Shown: positions 1 through 5,017 of the stretch, piece after piece
Layout of the letters: every line of letters begins with the position of its first letter
Numbering within the stretch: the first letter of the stretch is position 1
Origin: Bacteroidales bacterium
Lineage (GTDB): Bacteria > Bacteroidota > Bacteroidia > Bacteroidales > JAADJA01
Direction of reading: 5' to 3'
DNA: 6,461 bases
Assembly: GCA_021107975.1 (NCBI GenBank)
Contig: JAIORT010000857.1
Coordinates: 1-6,461, forward strand
Program-made: the position numbers and the translations under genes
The notes under the pieces: generated by a model
Databases searched by the model: none
The model's input: the letters and a program-made list of their open reading frames with translations, nothing else
What the model was told of the DNA's origin: nothing

Positions 1-306
1 GGCTTTGAAAAAAATAAATAAGGTTATACTTAATAATATAATTTTTTGCATTGCGTCCAAATTGATAATTTTAATTATACATCAAACGAGGTAAATTTGT
101 ACATTTTTCTCCAGTCTCCAGTCAACGAACTGCCGACTGTGGACTGCCGACCGCAAATGGTTTATATCGTCCGAAATAAAACTTGTAGCGGTATTAATTT
201 GTACAGTTTTTCCATGTTACAATATAGCTTTTTTAAGAATTCCTCCGTTTCAATTTACTCTTCAATCCGCTATTGGTTTTATTTTTTTGTTGTAGGGCGT
301 TCAAAA
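1..306. other. gene-poor spacer with heptad repeats
   Basis: I find no convincing gene here. The first 21 bases read GFEKNK then stop in frame 1 on the plus strand, so they could be the tail of an upstream gene, but that is too little to call. The spacer holds a run of 7-bp units at 110-151 and a 15-17 bp near-identical direct repeat (AATTTGTACA followed by a T-rich tract) at 94-109 and 196-212, one copy on each side of the 7-bp array. An exact TAnnTTTG string (TAAATTTG) lies at 92-99 on the plus strand, but no gene follows it. The open frame across 46-351 has no recognisable protein character and crosses the repeat array, so I do not call it. Confidence 0.6.
110..151 (+). repeat. array of six 7-bp units (TGCCGAC/TCCAGTC type)
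   Basis: Read in steps of seven, the bases are TCCAGTC, TCCAGTC, AACGAAC, TGCCGAC, TGTGGAC, TGCCGAC. Every unit ends in C, four end in AC and two in TC. Two unit types are each present twice without error, so the seven-base period is seen directly and is not a matter of composition. The same TGCCGAC unit recurs in the spacer downstream of pheS, within a shared 12-base string GACTGCCGACCG (142-153 here, 4373-4384 there). The function is unknown. Similar short-period arrays are, as far as I know, common in spacers of some Bacteroidota genomes. Confidence 0.85.
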
Positions 307-777
307 TTATTTTATATATATCTTTCTATTTTTCGGTTTTATTTTAATTAATATAAATTTCTCATCATTTTCAGGAGTCATGATTACTTCTTTATTCAAT
401 GAATCCGAGACGAAATGCATAAATTCTATCAAAATTCTTGATTGATCCATTGCAACAAAATCTCTTGGATCTAAATCAAATTCAATCTGTTTTTTTATAA
501 AAAAATGTGTATTGAAAACAATGTTTTCTTCTTTAACTCTTAAAATATGTGAGCAATCTGTTTTATTAAAAATTAATTCAACATTTTCAGGAATAATTTG
601 AATTTCATGATCACATGAATATGAAACTGAATATTCAGATTTTAACAAAGAATCATATAATTTAATCCAATCATTTAAATCAGTATTATTCACATAGATA
701 TCCCTTAAACTACCATCGATATCGAGGAATTTATTAATTAAATCTTCATTGAATTCTATTTCTCTTAGTTCGTTCAT
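307..777 (-). CDS. uncharacterised 156-aa soluble protein
   Basis: I do not recognise a named family. The protein starts MNELREIEF, is acidic, and has no signal peptide or membrane segment, so it is probably cytoplasmic. It looks like a compact alpha/beta domain: a helical N-terminus with IDGSLRDIYV at about 19-28 and NDWIKLYDSL at 35-44, then alternating strands (YSVSYS, HEIQII, VELIF, NIVFNTHFF), a DLDPRDF segment near 101-107, a helix with EFMHFVSDSL, and a closing TPEN/ILIKIK strand. The ATG at 777 follows an AAGGGA stretch about ten bases upstream on the minus strand, which could act as a weak ribosome binding site. Base composition is clearly more AT-rich than pheS or the peptidase gene, which may point to acquisition. 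It lies 65 bp downstream of the 240-aa gene on the same strand, with no terminator seen between them. Size and fold pattern resemble small immunity-type proteins, but no partner toxin is present and this is only a guess. Confidence 0.7.
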   Translation of the reverse strand: MNELREIEFNEDLINKFLDIDGSLRDIYVNNTDLNDWIKLYDSLLKSEYSVSYSCDHEIQIIPENVELIFNKTDCSHILRVKEENIVFNTHFFIKKQIEFDLDPRDFVAMDQSRILIEFMHFVSDSLNKEVIMTPENDEKFILIKIKPKNRKIYIK

Positions 778-842
778 CTTTGAATTCCCTTACAACTATT
801 TATAAAATGTCACAATTTATCCCGTTTTTAGTATATATTCAA

Positions 843-1565
843 TCATTTATATCTCCTTTCAATAAAGTCCGTTAATTGTTTAACCGCATCCAAACCTTCA
901 TCCCAATTGCTTTTTTCTTTAATTTCCTTAAAATAATTCGTTGCCTCCTCCAGCGTTTCAAATCCGGCTAATACTTCGATGGTTTCATTATAATCTTTCA
1001 TATTACCGTCAAACAGTTCATTGATAAAATAAAACTTCTCGTTAATCCCGATAGCCGATTTCAAATCTGTTGTTTTATCCTTTTGAATTTTTTCAGCAAT
1101 ACTTTCTTCCTGCTTTTCTTCCGAAATTTTATCCACAATTGTCTTTTCCTCATTGAATTTATCAGCGACTGTCGAGTCGGAAAATAAATCTATTGTATCG
1201 CCTGAAGAAGGCGCCTGTTCGGTTTCCGGTTCCGGTTTCTCAACCTTTAATTCCACTTCCTCAACAGCCTCTGTTGTTTCCGGAGGTTCGTCGCCGACAA
1301 CCTGCTCCAAAGCCCCAACTATCGGCGGAGGTGGTTCCTGCTCTTCTTCCTGTATATCGGGTTTTTCAGCTATAATATCAGGTTCGACACCAATATTATT
1401 TTTATCTATTCCAAGATAAATATCATACATTTTCCGGATTTTCTCCAGAGTAAGATCAATATCAATCTTTGCAATTCCGGCGGGATCATTTTTTTGTCTT
1501 GTAATCAATTCCCGAAGTTCGTCCAATAATTTTTCCAATGAATCAAAATGCAATTTATTGTCCAT
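843..1565 (-). CDS. uncharacterised acidic Bacteroidota protein
   Basis: The function is unknown. I start it at the ATG at 1565 (MDNKLHFDSLEK, 240 aa). A longer frame from a TTG at 1583 adds only six residues and has no supporting signal. There are three parts. A helical N-terminus (about 1-60) contains LDELRELI and LEKIRKMYDIYL. A long acidic, proline-rich linker (about 60-165) includes PPPP and many E, P and V residues and is probably disordered. A compact C-terminal block (about 167-240) begins DLKSAIGINEKFYFINELF and ends with a helix and ERRYK. As I remember it, this last block is conserved in otherwise unannotated proteins across Bacteroidota, whereas the linker varies. There is no signal peptide or membrane helix, so it is expected in the cytoplasm. 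The gene is divergent from tdk across a 101-bp spacer. A near-match to the phylum's -7 box (TATCTTTA) lies at 1634-1641 on the minus strand. Confidence 0.85.
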   Translation of the reverse strand: MDNKLHFDSLEKLLDELRELITRQKNDPAGIAKIDIDLTLEKIRKMYDIYLGIDKNNIGVEPDIIAEKPDIQEEEQEPPPPIVGALEQVVGDEPPETTEAVEEVELKVEKPEPETEQAPSSGDTIDLFSDSTVADKFNEEKTIVDKISEEKQEESIAEKIQKDKTTDLKSAIGINEKFYFINELFDGNMKDYNETIEVLAGFETLEEATNYFKEIKEKSNWDEGLDAVKQLTDFIERRYK

Positions 1566-1609
1566 GTTCAAAGTTTTTAACAAAATATTTTATTAATGTT
1601 CTAAATACT

Positions 1610-1617
1610 TAATTTTG
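1610..1617 (+). promoter_or_regulatory. candidate -7 box for tdk
   Basis: TAATTTTG matches the Bacteroidota -7 consensus TAnnTTTG exactly and lies 49 bp before the tdk start codon, a plausible leader length. No clear TTTG-type -33 element is present at the usual distance, where the sequence is simply AT-rich. In this AT-rich spacer the match could be chance. Confidence 0.4.
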
Positions 1618-1666
1618 TGAAAAATTGAGGCAATAAAGATATAAAAGATTATAAATACCGGCTTTA

Positions 1667-2251
1667 ATGTTTTTAGAGAATACTAACAAGCAACATAAAC
1701 GAAACGGATGGGTAGAGGTAATCTGTGGTTCGATGTTTTCAGGAAAAACGGAAGAATTGATCCGACGGCTTAACCGTGCAAAAATTGCAAAGCAAAAAGT
1801 CGAGATATTTAAACCGGCAGTTGATACAAGATATGATAAAGGGAGTGTGGTATCTCACGATGAAACCTCCATCAAGTCCACACCCGTTCAGGCTGCCTCT
1901 CAAATATTATTACTTGCCAACGATGTGGATGTGGTTGGCATTGACGAAGCTCAGTTTTTCGATAATGAGCTTGCTACGGTTTGCAATCTACTGGCAAATG
2001 ATGGTATACGCGTAATTGTTGCCGGGCTGGATATGGATTACCTTGGCAATCCTTTTGGTCCTATCCCTTCACTCATGGCTACCGCCGAATATGTAACAAA
2101 AGTCCATGCTATATGTATGGAATGTGGCAATTTAGCTCAATATTCCCACCGGCTGGTTGAAGATGACAGCCTTGTATTACTTGGCGAAATTGATAATTAT
2201 GTGCCGCTGTGCAGAAAGTGTTATATGGAGAAAAAGAAAAAGGAAAAATAG
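1667..2251 (+). CDS. tdk: thymidine kinase (type II)
   Basis: This cytosolic salvage enzyme phosphorylates thymidine (and deoxyuridine) to dTMP using ATP. The 194-aa length and all hallmarks fit the type II (TK1-like) family. The P-loop GSMFSGKT is at residues 21-28. DEAQFF at 93-98 contains the expected catalytic glutamate E94. AGLDMDYLGNPFGP is at 119-132. Four cysteines that would bind structural zinc form two pairs, C150/C153 and C182/C185. The lasso that closes over the nucleoside lies between the pairs (about 160-180, with LLGEIDNYVPLCRKCY at its end). The ATG at 1667 gives the N-terminal extension before WVEVICGSMF that is usual in Bacteroidota homologues, although no strong Shine-Dalgarno is visible. 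The lysine-rich tail (KKKKEK) is not conserved in the family. It is divergent from the 240-aa gene. The nearest convincing terminator downstream is the palindrome at 2500-2539, so its transcript may run antisense through the HicB relic. Confidence 0.97.
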   Translation: MFLENTNKQHKRNGWVEVICGSMFSGKTEELIRRLNRAKIAKQKVEIFKPAVDTRYDKGSVVSHDETSIKSTPVQAASQILLLANDVDVVGIDEAQFFDNELATVCNLLANDGIRVIVAGLDMDYLGNPFGPIPSLMATAEYVTKVHAICMECGNLAQYSHRLVEDDSLVLLGEIDNYVPLCRKCYMEKKKKEK

Positions 2252-2342
2252 TCAAAATAAAATAGAAAAGGAAACCGTAAATATATCAAAAGAAGAAAGC
2301 ACCGATTATCCAGAGTCAATATTTTCTGGTTTCAGGTACTTT

Positions 2343-2459
2343 TTAGTCTTTTAATTCTTCAAGGGACTCACCCTGCGTCATATAATCAGGATATTCTTCA
2401 GGGTATCCCAACCAATAATCGTCATCCTTCCAATAAATATATTTGAGTTTCATTGTCAT
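2343..2459 (-). pseudogene. truncated HicB-like antitoxin (N-terminal half only)
   Basis: The minus strand encodes MTMKLKYIYWKDDDYWLGYP and continues EEYPDYMTQGESLEELKD then stop: 38 codons from the ATG at 2459, or 36 from the ATG at 2453. This closely resembles the beginning of HicB-type antitoxins of the 'KYIYWKD...WLGYLEEYPDYMTQGESLEELKENLKDLY' kind, which run to about 65-75 residues. The reading frame stops exactly where the long helix and the segment leading to the IPxxRKV motif should follow. In frame just after the stop comes KVPETRKY then a second stop. It faintly resembles that motif, so an internal deletion is possible, though chance is equally likely. No HicA toxin reading frame (small basic dsRBD-like protein with a GGxH motif) is visible on either side. 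A promoter-like box lies immediately upstream. HicB-like domains normally bind and neutralise the HicA RNase. This fragment lacks most of that fold and any DNA-binding part, so I treat it as a relic. Confidence 0.75.
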
Positions 2460-2470
2460 TTAACTTTAGG

Positions 2471-2478
2471 CAAAGTTA
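2471..2478 (-). promoter_or_regulatory. candidate -7 box for the HicB relic
   Basis: Read on the minus strand, TAACTTTG followed by C matches the Bacteroidota -7 consensus TAnnTTTG exactly. It lies 11 bp before the ATG at 2459 and 17 bp before the one at 2453, giving a very short leader. A TTTGG string that could serve as the -33 element sits 23 bp further upstream on the same strand, slightly longer than the usual 19-21 bp, and falls inside the left arm of the palindrome. It has been kept although the gene looks truncated. Confidence 0.5.
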
Positions 2479-2499
2479 CAAAAAACAGATAAAAAAATC

Positions 2500-2539
2500 G
2501 CCAAAGATTCACAGATTTTAAAATCTGTGAATCTTTGGC
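2500..2539. terminator. perfect 40-bp palindrome, probable bidirectional terminator
   Basis: The two 20-base halves are exact reverse complements with no spacer. The left arm begins GCCAAAGATTC and the right arm ends GAATCTTTGGC. Seven A residues lie just left (2491-2497) and a T-rich run TTTATTTTT just right (2540-2548). As RNA it gives an 18-bp stem with a UUAA loop and a U tract in either direction, the form of a bidirectional intrinsic terminator. On the plus strand it could end tdk transcription about 250 bp after the stop codon and insulate the promoter of the isomerase gene. It sits upstream of both neighbouring reading frames, which is not where a convergent-gene terminator would be. 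An operator or a cruciform-forming site is therefore a possible alternative. Confidence 0.7.
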
Positions 2540-2579
2540 TTTATTTTTAATCATTTAAAATCGGTATATTATCTTTTTT

Positions 2580-2587
2580 TATCTTTG
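2580..2587 (+). promoter_or_regulatory. candidate -7 box for the isomerase-pheS operon
   Basis: TATCTTTG followed by C matches the Bacteroidota -7 consensus exactly. It lies 39 bp before the ATG at 2627 and 40 bp after the palindrome, so transcription would start at about 2590-2595. The expected -33 region (around 2555-2560) is only weakly T-rich (TTTAAAA). The leader would be too short for a T-box or an attenuator peptide, so no classical control of pheS by charged tRNA is evident. Confidence 0.55.
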
Positions 2588-2626
2588 CACATCAAAATTT
2601 TATGTATAATTCTAAATTATTTAAAA

Positions 2627-3277
2627 ATGAAAAAACTTATTGCTTTATTATTGATTGTCAACGTTGTTTTTGTTACAAACGTTTTCTCACAGGAAAAAGA
2701 AGAAACAGAAGAAAAACAAATTAAGATCCTTATCACCACCGATTATGGTGATATGACGGCTGTACTCTACAATGAAACTCCACAGCACAGAGATAATTTT
2801 GTTAAGCTGATAAATGAAGGATGGTACGAAGGTTCACCTTTTCATAGAGTTATGCAAAATTTTATGATACAGGGCGGACAAAATGCTGACGGCAGATTAG
2901 ATCCCGGTTATACCATCCCGGCTGAATTTGTGCCCGGAAAATATCATAAAAAAAGCGCGCTGGCTGCTGCACGGCAGCCCGACCAGGTAAACCCGGAAAA
3001 GGCTTCTTCCGGCTCCCAGTTTTATTTTGTACAAGGACAGGTGCTAACCGATGAAAATATAGATATGTATGCTAACCGACTCGGTATTGAAATTGGAGAA
3101 CAACAGCGTGAGGCATACAAAACAATTGGCGGAACACCTCACCTCGACGGCTCTTATACTGTTTTTGGTGAAGTAATTGACGGAATGGATGTTATTGATA
3201 AAATCGCTGCAGTTAAAACTGGAGGAAACAATAAACCCGTGGAAGATGTTACAATGTCGATTAAGATCATTGAATAA
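2627..3277 (+). CDS. periplasmic cyclophilin-type peptidyl-prolyl isomerase
   Basis: The enzyme should catalyse cis-trans isomerisation of X-Pro bonds in envelope proteins. I start at the ATG at 2627, because the next residues MKKLIALLLIVNVVFVTNVF form a clear signal peptide, likely cleaved near residues 21-22 (FS/Q). The TTG at 2585 lies inside the promoter box. No lipobox cysteine is present, so the product should be soluble in the periplasm. The cyclophilin domain covers about 31-216. The signature FHRVMQNFMIQGG at 72-84 contains the catalytic Arg (R74) with F79 and Q82, GSQFYF at 129-134 is the second binding strand, and LDGSYTVFGEV begins at 173. In the last motif a Tyr (Y177) stands where human cyclophilin A has His126, a change I believe is common in bacterial relatives. 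Compared with a minimal cyclophilin there is an insertion around 135-170, between the SQFYF strand and the HLDG motif. The stop codon touches the pheS start codon, so the two are almost certainly co-transcribed. Confidence 0.93.
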   Translation: MKKLIALLLIVNVVFVTNVFSQEKEETEEKQIKILITTDYGDMTAVLYNETPQHRDNFVKLINEGWYEGSPFHRVMQNFMIQGGQNADGRLDPGYTIPAEFVPGKYHKKSALAAARQPDQVNPEKASSGSQFYFVQGQVLTDENIDMYANRLGIEIGEQQREAYKTIGGTPHLDGSYTVFGEVIDGMDVIDKIAAVKTGGNNKPVEDVTMSIKIIE

Positions 3278-4300
3278 ATGAAAGACAATGTCCAAAAATA
3301 TATTGCTGAAATAAACAGTTTCGTTGCTGAAACTCAGGAACAGCTTGAACAATTCAGGATAAAATTCCTCAGTAAAAAGGGAATTATTCCGGGCTTGTTT
3401 GCAGAAATGAAAAACATCCCCCCTGAAAACAGGAAGGAGATGGGACAGTTGTTGAATGAGTTGAAAAACAAAGCACAGGACAAAGTAAAAGAACTTAATA
3501 AGTTTCTTGAAAGCAGGGAAGACGCCGGAGAATACGCTTTTGACCTGACATTGCCGGCTAATTTTATCGGGTTAGGCACAAGACATCCATTATCGGTTGT
3601 CAGAAATGAGATCATCGATATTTTTTTACGGATCGGTTTTACTGTTTCGGAAGGACCTGAAATAGAGGATGACTGGCATAATTTTACTGCTTTAAATTTC
3701 CCTGAAGAGCATCCTGCCCGCGACATGCAGGACACTTTTTTTATTGAGAAAAATCCTGATATCGCTTTACGAACCCATACTTCCTCGGTACAAATACGGG
3801 TGATGGAAAAAGAAAAACCGCCGATCAGGGCTATTTTCCCGGGTAGGGTATTCCGGAATGAAGCGATTTCTGCAAGGGCACATTGTTTCTTTCACCAGGT
3901 TGAGGGATTATATATTGATGAAAATGTATCCTTTGCCGATTTAAAGCAAACGCTTTATTATTTTTCTACTGAATTTTTCGGAGCTGATACGAAAATTAGG
4001 TTCAGACCATCTTATTTTCCTTTTACCGAACCCTCGGCAGAAATGGATATTTCCTGTTTCATTTGTGGCGGGAAAGGTTGTAAGGTTTGTAAGCATACCG
4101 GCTGGGTCGAAATTCTCGGTTGTGGCATGGTGGACCCGAATGTGCTGGAAAATTGTAATATCGACAGTGAAAAATATACAGGATTTGCTTTTGGCATGGG
4201 GATAGAACGAACAGCTATGTTAAAGTATCAGATCAATGATATTCGTTTATTCTTTGAAAATGATATTCGTTTCCTGAAACAGTTTGAAAGTGCTTTTTAA
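3278..4300 (+). CDS. pheS: phenylalanine--tRNA ligase alpha subunit
   Basis: This is the catalytic subunit of the cytoplasmic alpha2beta2 class II synthetase that charges tRNA-Phe with phenylalanine using ATP. At 340 aa it is full length. Residues about 1-90 form the helical, tRNA-contacting coiled coil, and the catalytic domain follows. GRVFRNEAISARAHCFFHQVEG is class II motif 2, with FHQVEG at 205-210. GFAFGMGIERTAML at 302-315 is motif 3 with the ATP-binding Arg (R311). Between them, C260, C263, C268 and C271 form a CxxC-x4-CxxC knuckle just before HTGWVEILGCGMVDPNVL. E. coli PheS lacks these cysteines, but Bacteroidota homologues usually have them, and a structural metal site is likely. 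The start ATG directly follows the TAA of the isomerase gene with no gap and no visible ribosome binding site of its own, suggesting translational coupling. The beta-subunit gene pheT is not adjacent, so the complex is encoded at two loci. Confidence 0.97.
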   Translation: MKDNVQKYIAEINSFVAETQEQLEQFRIKFLSKKGIIPGLFAEMKNIPPENRKEMGQLLNELKNKAQDKVKELNKFLESREDAGEYAFDLTLPANFIGLGTRHPLSVVRNEIIDIFLRIGFTVSEGPEIEDDWHNFTALNFPEEHPARDMQDTFFIEKNPDIALRTHTSSVQIRVMEKEKPPIRAIFPGRVFRNEAISARAHCFFHQVEGLYIDENVSFADLKQTLYYFSTEFFGADTKIRFRPSYFPFTEPSAEMDISCFICGGKGCKVCKHTGWVEILGCGMVDPNVLENCNIDSEKYTGFAFGMGIERTAMLKYQINDIRLFFENDIRFLKQFESAF

Positions 4301-4396
4301 GAATCAAGAGCCAAGAACCAAGAATCAAGATGACAGGCACGGAGCCTCTAAGCGGTCAGCAACAACACCAAAGACTGCCGACCGGAGACTGAGAAC
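4299..4396 (+). repeat. 98-bp spacer of fourteen phased 7-bp units
   Basis: Starting inside the pheS stop codon, the sequence reads AAGAATC, AAGAGCC, AAGAACC, AAGAATC, AAGATGA, then five weaker units, then CAAAGAC, TGCCGAC, CGGAGAC, TGAGAAC. The first four and last five units are clear: all nine end in C. The right-hand block (from 4362) is in the same phase as the left-hand block, 63 bases or nine units away. The middle (4327-4361) is degenerate, so continuity there is an interpretation. The right block shares GACTGCCGACCG with the array at 110-151. The spacer fills almost the entire gap between pheS and the sugar transferase. No terminator with a T tract and no TAnnTTTG box is visible inside it. 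Confidence 0.75.
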
Positions 4397-4404
4397 TAAA
4401 AAAT

Positions 4405-5007
4405 ATGGTAAAACGTCTTTTTGATATATTATTTTCACTTCTGAGCCTGATCATACTCTCGCCTTTATTTTTAATTATAGCTTTCCTGATAAAGATTGAT
4501 TCTAAAGGAGGTGCTTTTTACATCCAGAAAAGAGTCGGGAAAAACAACAAGGACTTTAACCTGATAAAATTCCGCACTATGTTTGTTAAATCTGACAGAC
4601 AAGGGTTATTAACTGTTGGGGAAAGAGATAACAGGATTACCGGAATAGGGAAGTGCATTAGAAAATACAAAATTGACGAACTACCTCAACTGATCAACAT
4701 TCTGAAAGGAGAAATGAGCTTTGTGGGTCCACGTCCTGAAGTGAGAAAATACGTAGAACTGTATGATGACCGCCAAAAGCAAGTGTTATCAGTAAAACCC
4801 GGTTTAACTGATTATGCTTCGTTAGAATACGTAAACGAAAATAAGATACTGGCAGGATTTTCCGATCCGGAAAAAGCCTATATTGAACAAATCATGCCGG
4901 CAAAATTAGAACTGAATCTTCAATACATCAAAGAGCAGGGGATCCTTGCCGATTTTAAAATAATCATTAAAACATTAGGTTTTTTAGTTAATCCAAAATT
5001 TCTTTAA
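4405..5007 (+). CDS. monotopic sugar-phosphate transferase (polyprenol-phosphate)
   Basis: Enzymes of this family transfer a sugar-1-phosphate from a UDP-sugar to undecaprenyl phosphate at the inner face of the cytoplasmic membrane, the first membrane step in making O-antigen, capsule, exopolysaccharide or glycoprotein glycans. At 200 aa this is the minimal PglC-like form without the extra membrane helices of WbaP/WcaJ. Residues about 5-29 form one hydrophobic helix broken by Ser19-Pro20, as in the re-entrant helix of PglC. FYIQKRVGKN (38-47) and LIKFRTM (53-59) follow. The catalytic Asp-Glu pair is D91-E92 in IDELPQL, followed by GEMSFVGPRPE (102-112) and KPGLTDYA, which contacts the substrate. 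The sugar used cannot be read from sequence. No glycosyltransferase, Wzx or Wzy gene is adjacent, so it appears isolated from a glycan cluster. It is separated from pheS by the heptad spacer and from the peptidase by 10 bp. Confidence 0.92.
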   Translation: MVKRLFDILFSLLSLIILSPLFLIIAFLIKIDSKGGAFYIQKRVGKNNKDFNLIKFRTMFVKSDRQGLLTVGERDNRITGIGKCIRKYKIDELPQLINILKGEMSFVGPRPEVRKYVELYDDRQKQVLSVKPGLTDYASLEYVNENKILAGFSDPEKAYIEQIMPAKLELNLQYIKEQGILADFKIIIKTLGFLVNPKFL

Positions 5008-5017
5008 AACATTTATC

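Noticed and set aside
46..351. 101-aa open frame on the plus strand
   Set aside because: It crosses the 7-bp repeat array, overlaps the end of the opposite-strand 156-aa gene, is rich in Phe, Tyr and Ser as expected from AT-rich noncoding DNA, and has no recognisable domain.
1153..1419. Ser/Gly-rich plus-strand frames inside the 240-aa gene
   Set aside because: They are the complement of the Glu/Pro-rich linker. The low-complexity antisense composition explains them.
1566..1583. TTG start at 1583 for the 240-aa protein
   Set aside because: It adds only MLKTLN before an ATG and has no supporting ribosome binding site.
2252..2342. HicA toxin or remaining HicB sequence between tdk and the relic
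   Set aside because: Translation of both strands gives only short, stop-broken pieces. KVPETRKY is the single weak resemblance and is too short to call.
2157..2354. 65-aa frame overlapping the end of tdk
   Set aside because: It is an out-of-frame shadow of tdk running into the spacer. The strand opposite its end carries the better-supported HicB relic.
2588..2626. Attenuator, T-box or leader peptide controlling pheS
   Set aside because: The leader of the isomerase-pheS transcript is too short, and no Phe-rich peptide or T-box motif is visible before pheS.
3044..3735. Minus-strand frames across the isomerase/pheS junction and within pheS
   Set aside because: They are antisense shadows of two confidently identified genes.
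4353..4384. Hairpin CGGTCAGCA / TGCCGACCG as a terminator
   Set aside because: It has one mismatch, a 14-base loop and no T tract. The TGCCGAC part is better explained by the heptad units.
4299..4396. CRISPR array
   Set aside because: The 7-bp degenerate units have no constant repeat/spacer structure, and no cas gene is present.
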